64,000 bases of DNA from Sphingomonas sp. UV9 (GCF_004101245.1 NZ_SCIN01000002.1:1116001-1180000), one strand, 5' to 3'. Shown: positions 34,514 to 44,114, counted from the first letter of the stretch. Numbers and translations are program-made. Notes: a model not told the origin generated them from the sequence alone.

Positions 34514-35713
34514 TTATGATGCCGAAAGCACGGCGGTGGCGTCGTTTGGCAATTGAGCGGCCGCAACGAGGGCGGCATCGAGCACGATCTCGACCGGGCG
34601 ATCCTTCCCGAGGAACTCGGTCAGCATCGAACGACCATAGGCGCCTGCATTGTGGAACACGACCAGGTCGCCTTCGACCGGTGCCGGGCTCCGGCAGGCG
34701 CGGGCCAGAAAATCACGCGAGTATGTGGAGTTGCCGCAGAGCCAGACCGGCTGGGCATGGGGCGGATCGCGTTCCCGGCCGACGATGTGCCACGGGTGCT
34801 GGGCGGTATCGGGGTGCAACAGCAGGCGTGGCAACTGGACGGCAGACGCCGACAACCCCACCATAAGCCGGTCGGCGCGCGGCTTCGCACCGATCGCGCG
34901 TGCGAAAAACCAGCCGCAGGGGGCGGAGACATAGCGGCCCGGCTCCAGATAAAGGACGAGCGAGCGGCCGAGCGCGCGTTCGGCGTCGCCAAGGATCGCG
35001 GCAGCGCCCTCGCCATAGGCTGCCAAGTCGAATTCCTCGCCGTCGAGCGTGTCGGGGATGCCGAAGCCGCCGCCGCCATCGACATATTCGATGTCGGGTA
35101 GCGCCGCCCCCGCCGCCAGCAGCCGCCGCAACCCTTCCAGCAGGATGTCGGGGTCGCGTATGTCGGTCCCGAAATAGGAATGGACCCCCACGAGGCGCAG
35201 CCCGGAGGCGGCCGCAGTGGCGACGGCCTCGCCCAGTTCGGCGGGCAGGAGCCCGAAGCGATAATCGGGGTCGTCGCGAAGCGCTTTCCCATCAAGCGCG
35301 CTGCCGACATTGACGCGTATGCCGGCTCTCGTGCCGTCCGGCGCGCGTGCGGCGAAGTGGGCGACCTGATCGAGCGAGTCCAGCACCACATGGACGCCGA
35401 GCTGCAGGCATTCGTCCATTTCCGTAACGCTCATGTAGCTGGCGGCATAGATGAGGTCGGCCGGCGCGAAGCCGAGGTTGATCGCCAGGCGCAGATGGCG
35501 CGGAGAGTTGATGAACACGCCGGCGCCCTGGCGGCGAACCTCGCCCAGGAATGCCGGGTGATCATTGGCCATGGTCGCGAAGAAGATGCGTTTCGCGCAC
35601 GGCACTAGCTGCTCGACCCGCGCGAGCCGTTCGCGGAGCACGGCAAGGTCGTAGATATAGGTCGGGGGCTCGCCGATGGTCTGCGCGATATCCGCGACAT
35701 GCTTGGGTAGCAT
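34514..35713 (-). CDS. Type III (alanine-racemase-fold) decarboxylase homologue lacking the PLP lysine
   Basis: 399 residues. The barrel resembles diaminopimelate/ornithine decarboxylases: GVHSYFGTDI, glycine-rich YVDGGGGFGIP, YLEPGRYVSAPCG and the partner-subunit region LCGNSTYSRDFL, then FHNAGAYGRSM. In active enzymes the PLP lysine sits in a YAVKAN-type motif. Here the aligned stretch reads FFATMAND (residue ~48), with Met in place of Lys (codon ATG, clear in the sequence). It therefore cannot form the usual internal aldimine. It may bind a ligand, act as a non-catalytic subunit, or use PLP differently. Start overlaps the previous stop as TGATG. Confidence 0.85.
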   Translation of the reverse strand: MLPKHVADIAQTIGEPPTYIYDLAVLRERLARVEQLVPCAKRIFFATMANDHPAFLGEVRRQGAGVFINSPRHLRLAINLGFAPADLIYAASYMSVTEMDECLQLGVHVVLDSLDQVAHFAARAPDGTRAGIRVNVGSALDGKALRDDPDYRFGLLPAELGEAVATAAASGLRLVGVHSYFGTDIRDPDILLEGLRRLLAAGAALPDIEYVDGGGGFGIPDTLDGEEFDLAAYGEGAAAILGDAERALGRSLVLYLEPGRYVSAPCGWFFARAIGAKPRADRLMVGLSASAVQLPRLLLHPDTAQHPWHIVGRERDPPHAQPVWLCGNSTYSRDFLARACRSPAPVEGDLVVFHNAGAYGRSMLTEFLGKDRPVEIVLDAALVAAAQLPNDATAVLSAS

Positions 35714-37737
35714 CAGGTGGTCCTCACGATAGCCAACAGGTTGTGCTTGAGCAGGCCCTGCGCGGTACGCAGGCATTCCTCGCGATCGAAATCGTCGGCC
35801 GCCGGTCGCCTCAGCAGCGCCGCCTCGATCAATGCGCCGATCGCGCTGGGCTTTGCCGCCAGCTCGATCAGCCGGCGACCCGTGCCGGTGACGCGGATCG
35901 TGTTGAGATCACCTTCGGGGGACTTGGCGAAAACGACCCAATAGGGATGTGTGAGCGAGGGAGGGCCTGCCGCACCGGCGTCTGCGACGAGATGGCGTGG
36001 ATCGTGGCGGAAGGCGGCCACCAGGAGCTTGCCGCTGCGCGCGACGATATCCCCGAACTCGAGCGCGGCGTGTGACTCGGGATGGTTGTCGGGCGTGTCC
36101 AGCGCAGCGGCGGCGCCGTATTTGATCGTCTCGTATCGAATGGCGCTCGCCAGTGCACTGCCGCGCAGTCGCAACCGCACGACCTCCTCGCCGATGAACC
36201 CCAGCAGGTCGTTGATGTCGCCGTTATGCTGCAGGCGCGACGTCGCACGGGTGACCCGATTGGTGTCGCCGATCCACGCGACCCAGCGCTCGTACATGTC
36301 GAGCGGCGACGTGTAATGCGGCAGCAGCATTGGCCAGATGCGCCGAAGCAGCACCAGATGCGCCGAGATCTCCTCCGAGGCATTGATCCAGGCGGCGGGC
36401 ACGTCGGGAGTGGCGAAGCGGAACTGGCTTGAGAACATCGCGTGGTCCGAGCGCAACCGTGCTCGCGCAGCCTCGCCCGCCTCGCCCGCCAGCGGTAGAT
36501 CGTGATACTCCGCCTCACGCTCCAGCGTGTCGGCATGACTGTCGAACATCGGCGCCTGGGGGAAGGGGCACAGGGTAAACAAGTGCGCGCGGTAGCCGCC
36601 GTCCTGAAGCAGGTCGAAAAACAACCGCATCGTTCGTCCGATCGTCTCGCGTGTCTCGAACGGATAGCCGATGATCAGTCCTGTGACCGGGCGGATTCCC
36701 ACGTCGCGCGTCGCCGCGACGATCCGCCGACATTGGTCGAGGTCGAGATTCTTATCGATCCGGTGCTGGATCTCGGGTGCGCCGCTTTCGATGCCATAGT
36801 AGATTTCGTCGCAGCCCGCCGATGCCATGCGTTCCAGCAGCTTTGGGCTGATCGTGTCGGTGCGACTGCTGCAACTCCAGGTCATGCCGAGTTGCGCTGC
36901 TTCGAGCGCGTCGCAGAACTGTGCGGTGAGTTTCTGGTTCGCGGTAAACAGATCATGCGAGAAATTGACGTGATCGCGCCCGTATCGATCCCGCAGCAGC
37001 CGCATTTCGGCTATGATCCGCTCGCTGCTCTTCATCCGGAATTGACGGTTCCAGAAGGGCGCGGTCGAGCAGAAGCTGCACTTGAACGGGCAGCCCCGGC
37101 CGACATCGAGGTAGAGCGCGGCGCTGCCCGTCTCGGCATAGGCGTCGAAGGACGGGATCGGGATATCGTCCAGGTCATCGATCAGCGGGCGGTCGCGATT
37201 GTGATGGACGTCCGTGGGACCACGCCAGGTCAGCCCGGCGACTGCCTGCAAGTCCCCGTCGGTGGCGAGCGCCCCGGCCAGCTCGGTGAAGGTTCGCTCG
37301 CCTTCGCCGCGCACGACGAAATCGAAGGTGTCGAACCGTTCGAGGAATCGCTTCGCCACCGGCGAGGTGGTTGGTCCTCCGGCGCAGATCAGTAGCTTGG
37401 GCGCGCGGGCGCGCAGTGCGTCGGCGATCAAGGTCGTATGATGGAGTGAGTCCGCATCGGTCATCAGTCCGACGAAATCGGGACTGTCGGCCAGTAAGCG
37501 GGCGGCGATGCGATCGTGAAAGCCGGCGTCATTGGCGATCTCGCCGCGCGCGATCGCGGTGTTGAGTTCGTCGACGCGGATCGAGACCGCGTTGCCCAAT
37601 GCCTGGTCGGCGGCTGCCTTCAGCGAGAGCAAACCGACCGGGACGAAGCACTGCACCGGGATCGCCATCCCCTCGGGCGCGCCGGGCGGCATGCCGCCAT
37701 GGTCGAGATGAAGGCTGGAGGCGAGCGTCAGCTTCAT
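35713..37737 (-). CDS. B12-binding-domain radical SAM enzyme with PqqD-like C-terminus
   Basis: 674 residues from ATG 37737 (ATGA overlap with the previous gene). Residues ~20-185 form a cobalamin-binding-like domain (FVGLMTDADSLHH, LLICAGGPTTSP, FVVRGEGERTF). The radical SAM core starts at GRGCPFKCSFCST (CxxxCxxC) and continues through YYGIESGAPEI and GLIIGYPFET. The last ~80 residues (IRVTGTGRRLIELA, ECLRTAQGLLKHNLLAI) look like a PqqD/RRE small domain. Class B radical SAM enzymes methylate unactivated carbons or rearrange rings. The PqqD-like end would suit a peptide-borne substrate. Confidence 0.88.
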   Translation of the reverse strand: MKLTLASSLHLDHGGMPPGAPEGMAIPVQCFVPVGLLSLKAAADQALGNAVSIRVDELNTAIARGEIANDAGFHDRIAARLLADSPDFVGLMTDADSLHHTTLIADALRARAPKLLICAGGPTTSPVAKRFLERFDTFDFVVRGEGERTFTELAGALATDGDLQAVAGLTWRGPTDVHHNRDRPLIDDLDDIPIPSFDAYAETGSAALYLDVGRGCPFKCSFCSTAPFWNRQFRMKSSERIIAEMRLLRDRYGRDHVNFSHDLFTANQKLTAQFCDALEAAQLGMTWSCSSRTDTISPKLLERMASAGCDEIYYGIESGAPEIQHRIDKNLDLDQCRRIVAATRDVGIRPVTGLIIGYPFETRETIGRTMRLFFDLLQDGGYRAHLFTLCPFPQAPMFDSHADTLEREAEYHDLPLAGEAGEAARARLRSDHAMFSSQFRFATPDVPAAWINASEEISAHLVLLRRIWPMLLPHYTSPLDMYERWVAWIGDTNRVTRATSRLQHNGDINDLLGFIGEEVVRLRLRGSALASAIRYETIKYGAAAALDTPDNHPESHAALEFGDIVARSGKLLVAAFRHDPRHLVADAGAAGPPSLTHPYWVVFAKSPEGDLNTIRVTGTGRRLIELAAKPSAIGALIEAALLRRPAADDFDREECLRTAQGLLKHNLLAIVRTT

Positions 37738-39077
37738 GACGCGGTCTCCGTGGCGGTGACGGCAGCCTCGTGTTCGGGGCGTATATAGACTGCGGGGTTT
37801 GCCATGACCCGCTCTCGGAACAATTCCTCCCGGCGCAGGGTGCTGCGCTTCTGGAATTCGGTGGCGCCGCAACCGTCGAGCTTGCGGTTGAGGATGCTGG
37901 AACTGCCGGGACAGCGCGATGTGCAGAAGTATTTATCGGCGTTGAGCGAGCATCCCTGGCAGGCGGTGCGGAAATTGTCCCACGTGATGTCGCGGATATC
38001 CCACGCGCCGTTCCATATCTCGGCGAACGACGACATGTGCAGGTTCCCTGCGCAGAGCACCTTGTTTCCCGCGCACGTGCTGCAGGGAAAAACGTCGCCG
38101 TTCGAGGTGACGTAGGTAAGCCCGCGGCCACTCATGCAGCGGCGGGTGGCGTAGACCATGGTGAGAAGGAAATTGAACGCACGGCTGGCCGAAAGCCCGA
38201 GCACGGAGTCATGCTCGCGCTCCCATAATTCCTCCTCGATCCAGAAGCTGGCGGCCAACTCCACGTCCTCGGTCCGAGCGGCGAGATCGACGTTGTTGGC
38301 GCCGCGCCCCATCTCGACGAAGGGGACGCTGCGCAGCGCAACGCCGTTCTCGCGCGCCCAGGCGATGATACGATGCTGCTCGCTCACATTGCCGTGATGC
38401 GTGGTGGTCATGATGCTGGTGTTGAACCCTGCCTCCTGGATTTCGCGGATCCGCCGGGTCGCGAAGTCGAAGTCGGACATGCCCCGCGCCGCGCCCTGGC
38501 CGTGCAGGCCGTCGATGCTGACGCTGATCACCATGTCGGTGCGCGGTAGCCGGTCGAGCAACTTGCGGGTCAGCGGCATGGCGTTGGTCGCCACCCCGAC
38601 CACGAAACCGAGCGCATGTGCGTGATTGACGATCCGGACGAAGTCGCGGTGGATGCTCGGCTCGCCCCCGGTAATGATCACGGAGAAGACGCCCATGTCC
38701 GCCCACCCGTCGAGCAGGGCCAGGATTTCGGCGGTGGAAAGCTCGCCGTTGCGCGCGACGCCGCCTTCGACGAAGCAGTGGGGGCAGCGCAGGTTGCAGC
38801 GTCGCGTGATCTCGAGCCACGCCATCACCGGCGCCGCGAAATGGAAGTCGGTGGTTACGTCGATCCGGTCGAGCAGATAGGGCGTGACCGCGGCGAACGG
38901 GGCACCCTGGGCGAGCAGCGGGCCCGCCTCGTCCCGAAACAGCGCGATCCGACCGTCGGGATAAGCCGCCAGCCAGCCAAAGGCTTCGCGCCGGTAGCGC
39001 AGGATCCGGCGGCTGCGCACCGGGATTTCCGGAAAGGCTTCGGGCTGGATGGGTACCTGGTGCCGCACCATCGTCAT
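37734..39077 (-). CDS. Radical SAM/SPASM maturase-type enzyme
   Basis: 447 residues from ATG 39077. A N-terminal ~75-residue region resembles a PqqD-like lead-in. The radical SAM motif is CNLRCPHC (residues ~98-105), followed by TGGEPSIH and SVSIDGL. The C-terminal SPASM region is cysteine-rich: FPCSTCAGNKVLCAGN, ACQGCSLNADKYFCTSRCPG, enough for two auxiliary Fe-S clusters. Such enzymes mostly modify peptides or carbohydrates (PqqE, AlbA, BtrN). Overlaps both neighbours as ATGA, so stoichiometric co-expression is expected. Confidence 0.9.
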   Translation of the reverse strand: MTMVRHQVPIQPEAFPEIPVRSRRILRYRREAFGWLAAYPDGRIALFRDEAGPLLAQGAPFAAVTPYLLDRIDVTTDFHFAAPVMAWLEITRRCNLRCPHCFVEGGVARNGELSTAEILALLDGWADMGVFSVIITGGEPSIHRDFVRIVNHAHALGFVVGVATNAMPLTRKLLDRLPRTDMVISVSIDGLHGQGAARGMSDFDFATRRIREIQEAGFNTSIMTTTHHGNVSEQHRIIAWARENGVALRSVPFVEMGRGANNVDLAARTEDVELAASFWIEEELWEREHDSVLGLSASRAFNFLLTMVYATRRCMSGRGLTYVTSNGDVFPCSTCAGNKVLCAGNLHMSSFAEIWNGAWDIRDITWDNFRTACQGCSLNADKYFCTSRCPGSSSILNRKLDGCGATEFQKRSTLRREELFRERVMANPAVYIRPEHEAAVTATETAS

Positions 39078-40021
39078 CGCTCCCCTATTAGTTCGGACAC
39101 GCGAACCGCGATATCCTCGGCGCTGAGCTCTGCGACCCGCGCCTGCCATGCCGGCGAGCCCGCCGGCAGAAAGCGATCGGGCAGCGCGAGCCGGCCTATC
39201 CGTATGCCGAGAGGACCGAGCGCATCCGCGACGATACTGCCGAAGCCGCTGCTGGCGACGTGGTTTTCGATCACGGCGACCACCCCGGTGCGGCGCGCGG
39301 AGTCGATCAACGCATCGGCGTCGAGCGGTTTGAGCACTGCGACATGCAGCAGGTCGCTCGCTATCCCGTGATCGTCGAGCATGACTGCCGCCTCGATCGC
39401 TGTCTCCAGCATCGTTCCGCACGCGATCAGCGACACGGCCGGCATGTCGCCCCGGCGAATCCACCGCGTGCCTTCAGCGGGATCCGATTGCGGCGCGAGG
39501 TCCGGTGCCGCCCCAAACCGCCGCAGCCTGAAATAGGCGGGCCCGGGAGCGGCGAGCATGGCGCGGAATAACGCCGCCGCCTGGCACGCGTCGCTGGGTT
39601 CGATCACCGTCATGTTGGGCAGCGACGCCATCGCGCCGAGATCGTCGATTGCCATGTGCGACGGGCCGTTGCGCCCGTCGAAGAGTCCGCAGGAACCGCC
39701 TACGAGCTTCACGTTGCACCCCGGCCATGCGACCGAAATGGCGATCTGGTCGTGGGCGCGGCGCGCGAGGAAGTTCGAGAAGCTGTGCACGACCGGGATC
39801 ATGCCTGCCCGCGCCAATCCGGAGGCCAAGCCCACGGCGTGCTGCTCGGCGATCCCGATGTTGAAATACCGATCGGGGAAACGCGCGGCGAACACCTCGG
39901 TCTGCATCGAGGTGGCGAGACCGGCATCGATCACGACCAACTCCGGCGTGGCCTCGCCGGCCTCGCCAAGGAGGCGGGCATAGGGTGCCGCCAGGCCGTG
40001 CTTCAGGCTCTGCGGGGTCAT
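39074..40021 (-). CDS. Transketolase-like C-terminal subunit
   Basis: 315 residues: pyrimidine-binding domain (FNIGIAEQHAVGLASGLA, with the catalytic-type Glu; SFSNFLARRAHDQI) and transketolase C-terminal domain (VIENHVASSGFGSIVADAL). Together with the next gene it forms a split transketolase of the same halves as Rif15A/Rif15B in the rifamycin cluster, which transfers a two-carbon ketol unit to a natural product. Overlaps both neighbours by four bases. Not a housekeeping enzyme: those are single ~660-residue chains. Confidence 0.92.
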   Translation of the reverse strand: MTPQSLKHGLAAPYARLLGEAGEATPELVVIDAGLATSMQTEVFAARFPDRYFNIGIAEQHAVGLASGLARAGMIPVVHSFSNFLARRAHDQIAISVAWPGCNVKLVGGSCGLFDGRNGPSHMAIDDLGAMASLPNMTVIEPSDACQAAALFRAMLAAPGPAYFRLRRFGAAPDLAPQSDPAEGTRWIRRGDMPAVSLIACGTMLETAIEAAVMLDDHGIASDLLHVAVLKPLDADALIDSARRTGVVAVIENHVASSGFGSIVADALGPLGIRIGRLALPDRFLPAGSPAWQARVAELSAEDIAVRVSELIGER

Positions 40022-40863
40022 GCCAGGGTTTCCAGCAGCCCGGCGCCGATTGGTATATGGCCGGCGAGCGCGATGTCGTCGACGGACACGGGATCCGGAA
40101 AGTGGCTCTCGGCTTTTCCTTCCAGATGCGCGACGCCCGCCCCCTTCACCGTCCGGGCGACGAGCAGCTTCGGGCGATCGTCACCGGGCGCCATGAGCAG
40201 GTTCATCTGCTCCACCAGGGCCGTCACATCGTGTCCGTCGCACTGTGCGGTCTTCCAGCCAAAGGCACCCCATGTGACCGCCAGGTCGGGGCAGGGGAGG
40301 ATGTCGCGCATCGCCCCGTCCTGTTGCATGTCGTTGCGGTCGACGACGACCAGCAGCGTTCCGAGCCGCAACTGCGCGGCGGACATCGCCGCTTCCCAGA
40401 TTTGACCTTCGTTCACCTCGCCATCGCCGATGATCACGGCAGTGCGCGCGGCGCTACCGCGCATCCTGGCGGCAAGCGCAAAGCCACAGCCGATCGACAG
40501 GCCCTGACCCAGCGATCCCGAGCAGGCGCCGACACCGGGCACGAGCCGCTCGTTCGGATGGGGTTCCAGATCGGCGCCGTCGGTGGCGAAGTTGGCCAAG
40601 CTCGCAAGGGGGACGCGGTCCTCGAGCGCCAGCTGGCAATAGAAAGCGAGTGCGGCATGCCCCTTCGACAGGATCAGGTGATGGCCGGTCGCACCGTCAT
40701 TGTAGCGGCCATGGCCCAGCCGGTCGGCCAATACGGTCAGGATCTCGACGATCGACAGCGATGCGCCGAGATGGCCGCCGCGGCGATGGTGCGTTTCCAG
40801 GATCAGCCGGCGCAGCGCGCGCGCCCGGCAGCCGAGGAGCTTGGCGGGGGTGACGCGGACCAT
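40018..40863 (-). CDS. Transketolase-like N-terminal (TPP-binding) subunit
   Basis: 281 residues carrying the thiamine-diphosphate site: GDGEVNEGQIWEAAMSAAQL then VVVDRND (GDG...N motif). GHLGASLSIVEILTVL and LSKGHAALAFYCQLA are the usual N-terminal transketolase landmarks. The stop overlaps the C-terminal subunit start, and its own ATG abuts the aminotransferase stop. The pair should form an alpha2beta2 enzyme that moves a ketol group from a sugar phosphate onto a pathway aldehyde. Confidence 0.93.
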   Translation of the reverse strand: MVRVTPAKLLGCRARALRRLILETHHRRGGHLGASLSIVEILTVLADRLGHGRYNDGATGHHLILSKGHAALAFYCQLALEDRVPLASLANFATDGADLEPHPNERLVPGVGACSGSLGQGLSIGCGFALAARMRGSAARTAVIIGDGEVNEGQIWEAAMSAAQLRLGTLLVVVDRNDMQQDGAMRDILPCPDLAVTWGAFGWKTAQCDGHDVTALVEQMNLLMAPGDDRPKLLVARTVKGAGVAHLEGKAESHFPDPVSVDDIALAGHIPIGAGLLETLA

Positions 40864-42233
40864 CAGAACAGGCGCGCCGGCTCGGCCCAGGGCGGGGCGG
40901 CGACGAGGCCGGCGGCGAAGCGCTCGAAACCGCGGCGATCGGCCTCCATTTTGGCGAAGACGCGGTCATACGCGTCCACCGCTTCGGGGTTGGCAAGCGC
41001 CCCCTGCGAGGGATAGCCGACGATCAGCGAGCGGCGGATCGCCGTGAGTGCGCCGGGGTACTCCGCGATATCGTAGCGCATCTCGCTGCGGCCATGGCAG
41101 GTCCAGGGGCAGCCGCGCCCGTAACCCAGGCGCCGCTGGAGCAGATCGTGCCCCGCCAACGGCTGGTTCTGGAACTCCACCAGCGGCAGGCCCTCCTCCC
41201 AAAAGGCCTTTTTCAGCCCCTCGCGCATCTGGTCGAGGCTGATCCGGAGCCCGGCCTCCTCCGGGTCGAAGCTGAAGCGGTACATATGGTAGCAGCTCGA
41301 GCTATCCGCAGGCGCCAGCGGGGGATGGAAGCCGGGAAGGCGGGCAAGACGCGCATCGAGTTGAGCCGCGCCCGCGCGCCGCGCCTCGGTGAATTCATCG
41401 AGCCGAAAGAGCTGCTGGCTCACCAGCGCAGCCGAGAGAAGGTTTATGCGGTAGTTATAGCCGAGCGTACCGTGCTGGAGGGTATAGCCGCCCTGCGGAT
41501 CCAGCAGTTCGCCGAAGCATTTCACCTGCGAGGCTCGGTTCCGGACGGCGAGATCGTTGGTCACGAGGATTCCGGCCTCACCCGCGGAGGCGAGGTTCTT
41601 GCCCGCCATCAGGCTGGCGACGCCGACCGTGCCGAGGCCGCCGGCTGGACGATCCCGGTAGGAAGCCCCGACCGCCTGCGAGAAATCCTCGATCACGGGC
41701 ACCCCGTGGCGCTCGGCGAGCGCCATGATGTCGGCCATGTCCGCCGGGAGCCCGTGGAGGTGGACGACGATGATCGCCCGGGTTTTGGCGGTCATCGCAC
41801 GCTCGATCGTCTCGGCGGTCACATTGTAGGTCGCCGGATCGATGTCGGCGAGGACCGGGATTGCGTTCTGATGGATGACCGCGGCGGCGCATGCGATGTA
41901 CGTGAGGGCGGGCAGGACAACGTCGTCCCCCGCCTCGACGCCGACGCCCGCCAGCGCGCAATGCAGCGCGGCGGTTCCGCTGTTGAACGCGACGGCGTAG
42001 CGGGTGTGGGTGAAAATGGCGAGTTCGCTCTCGAACTCGTGCAGCTGCGCGCGACAGGACATTTCAGTCAGCAGGCCGGACCGCAGCTGCGCCACCATCC
42101 GGTCGACATCCTCGGCGCCGATCCGGGGCCAGCGAGACATCAGCGTATAGCCGGCGGGGATCACCGGCGTGCCGCCATTGACGGCAAGCCGGTCTTCCGG
42201 CCGCGTGCGCGTAAGCGGCCTGGCTAGAGACAT
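40863..42233 (-). CDS. DegT/DnrJ/EryC1/StrS-family PLP aminotransferase
   Basis: 456 residues, a little longer than the usual 370-430. Fold type I landmarks: AFNSGTAALHCALAG, VVLPALTYIACAAAV, VIEDFSQAVGA (PLP Asp region) and the Schiff-base lysine in SLMAGKNLASAGEAG. DegT enzymes aminate keto-sugars or cyclitol ketones. Following a transketolase, it could aminate the ketol product. The start ATG lies inside the end of the phosphodiesterase-like gene (10-base overlap). Confidence 0.93.
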   Translation of the reverse strand: MSLARPLTRTRPEDRLAVNGGTPVIPAGYTLMSRWPRIGAEDVDRMVAQLRSGLLTEMSCRAQLHEFESELAIFTHTRYAVAFNSGTAALHCALAGVGVEAGDDVVLPALTYIACAAAVIHQNAIPVLADIDPATYNVTAETIERAMTAKTRAIIVVHLHGLPADMADIMALAERHGVPVIEDFSQAVGASYRDRPAGGLGTVGVASLMAGKNLASAGEAGILVTNDLAVRNRASQVKCFGELLDPQGGYTLQHGTLGYNYRINLLSAALVSQQLFRLDEFTEARRAGAAQLDARLARLPGFHPPLAPADSSSCYHMYRFSFDPEEAGLRISLDQMREGLKKAFWEEGLPLVEFQNQPLAGHDLLQRRLGYGRGCPWTCHGRSEMRYDIAEYPGALTAIRRSLIVGYPSQGALANPEAVDAYDRVFAKMEADRRGFERFAAGLVAAPPWAEPARLF

Positions 42234-44092
42234 GCGACCTCCTCTGGGTGCGACGTCCGGTCATCCGCCGGATGCGACGCGGCAAGGATCGCCTCGATCG
42301 GTTTGCCCTCGCATTCGAAGGCCGGCTCGATCCCGAGCACCGTGCACAGCGTCGGATTGACGTCGATGATGCTATGGCGATCGCCAAGCGCCCCGCGCGC
42401 GAAGTGCGGGCCGGCGGCGTACATGCGCGTTTCGATCCGCGGATCGCGCGGATGGAAATGATCGTGCCCGCTGGTGAACTCGCGGCCGGGTACGGTAAGC
42501 TGAAAGAGCGCACCCCGGTCGTTCCGCGCCTGGTATCCGCTGGCGAGACAGAAGATTATATCGCCGCTGGTGTCACCGCCCACGCCAAGACTTGCGAAGT
42601 CGTGACGGGGCCCGACGACCAGGGCGGGGGCGTCTCCGGTGCGGGGATCGCGCAGGTCGCGAAGGACCTGGCAGACGTCCTTTGAGAAGGCGTCGCACGC
42701 TTCGGGCGGAAGGATGCCGGCCGGATCGCGCCCGACGACGTTGAGATACAGATAGTTGCCGGCTGCATGGACGCGGGTTCTGTCCCAATCGATTACGGTG
42801 TCCGCGTCGTTGCTCCAGGCGAGCCAGCCGTGCTCGGCGAACAGCTCGTTCAGGCGAATGGTGGTATGATGGAGGTCTTGGCCGTGATCGCCGAGCACCA
42901 CGACGTCGTCGGTCGGTTCAAGTCGATCCGTGACCGCGCCCACCAGGTCGTCGGCGAGCGTGTAGTGCGCCCGAAGCCGTGCGATCGCGGCGTCTCGTTC
43001 TTCGGGGACATGAAGCGGATGTCGCGGATCCACCGCGCCGTGCAGGACGTGATGGCCCCAGTCGACGATGTGGACGTGAACCATCAGCAGGTCCCACGCG
43101 TCGTCGTCCAGGATGCTTACGCAGATCCGCTCCAGCCATTTCGTGTTCAATTCGCAGCGTTCGAGATAGGTGTCGAAGTCGATCACCCCCTCGAGCAGCA
43201 GGTCTGGTTCTGTCTCTTCCTCGATCGGACCGGCGCGCGACAAATGGTGTTGCGCCAGCGCTTCGGGATGGGAATGAGCTTCCATCTCGTGCACCGGGGA
43301 ATGGAACAGTCGCACCCTTGGTGCATCCGGGCCGGGGGTGCATTCGATAAGCTTGAATCGAACGGCGCAACGCTGTTCGCCGATACGCGCACACGCCAGC
43401 AGTTCTACCGGTTCGCTCCATTCGCCTGGGTTGAGCCGGATTGGATCCGGCACGCCGGGAAGCGCGATCTCGACCAGCTGCGTGTCGGGATGCAGGGTGC
43501 ATGCGAGGCGCACCGGCGCTCCCCCCCATAAGGTCGCGATTTCAAGCTGGGCGCGCCAGATTTTTCCGTCCTGGTCCCGAGCGAGATCGGTGAAACAGCT
43601 CGTCGCGCCGGGATCGCATCGGGCGGTATCGGCCACGCCGCTCGCGCACGCCTGATGGAGGCAGATGATGCCGCCCCATCCCGCAGCGCCGTCGATCCGC
43701 AGCGTCGCGACATCGGACGGGTAGGCGAGGGGGAATTTTACGACATAGGCCCGCTTGCCCCAAAGTGCCGCGGTTTCCCACAACGGCTCTCGTCGGCATC
43801 GCGTGGCGTAGGTGCCGCTGACCCGGCTGTCGAAAGACTGTCCCGGGACGTGGAGCAGGAAGCCGTCTATGCCATGGCTGGACGGGTGGCAGCCGGTGGC
43901 GATCGTTGCCCAGGCGACCGGCGTCGTTGCCGGCAGGCTGGATACGAGCGGCACCACGCCGCCCGTGCGCCGGATCCGGTCGAGGTTCGGCATCGCACCC
44001 TCGGCGAGGAATCGCTCGATCCATTCCGGCGCGAAACCGTCTATGCCGATCATTGCAATGCGTGGGCGACCGGATCCGGACAGCATGGGCAT
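42224..44092 (-). CDS. Type I phosphodiesterase/nucleotide pyrophosphatase-like enzyme
   Basis: 622 residues from ATG 44092, preceded by GGAGG at six bases. Alkaline-phosphatase-superfamily metal sites: MIGIDGFAPEWIERFL (Asp), ATTPVAWATIATG with the likely Thr nucleophile, MVHVHIVDWGHHVLHG, VVLGDHGQDLHH and SGHDHFHPRDP. A long insert (~150-330) separates the halves. No signal peptide, so cytosolic. Activity on a nucleotide-linked or phosphorylated intermediate is likely. It is the second gene of the operon and starts 22 bases after the first. Confidence 0.88.
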   Translation of the reverse strand: MPMLSGSGRPRIAMIGIDGFAPEWIERFLAEGAMPNLDRIRRTGGVVPLVSSLPATTPVAWATIATGCHPSSHGIDGFLLHVPGQSFDSRVSGTYATRCRREPLWETAALWGKRAYVVKFPLAYPSDVATLRIDGAAGWGGIICLHQACASGVADTARCDPGATSCFTDLARDQDGKIWRAQLEIATLWGGAPVRLACTLHPDTQLVEIALPGVPDPIRLNPGEWSEPVELLACARIGEQRCAVRFKLIECTPGPDAPRVRLFHSPVHEMEAHSHPEALAQHHLSRAGPIEEETEPDLLLEGVIDFDTYLERCELNTKWLERICVSILDDDAWDLLMVHVHIVDWGHHVLHGAVDPRHPLHVPEERDAAIARLRAHYTLADDLVGAVTDRLEPTDDVVVLGDHGQDLHHTTIRLNELFAEHGWLAWSNDADTVIDWDRTRVHAAGNYLYLNVVGRDPAGILPPEACDAFSKDVCQVLRDLRDPRTGDAPALVVGPRHDFASLGVGGDTSGDIIFCLASGYQARNDRGALFQLTVPGREFTSGHDHFHPRDPRIETRMYAAGPHFARGALGDRHSIIDVNPTLCTVLGIEPAFECEGKPIEAILAASHPADDRTSHPEEVACL

Positions 44093-44114
44093 TGTGTGCC
44101 TCCCTCCAGAGCGG

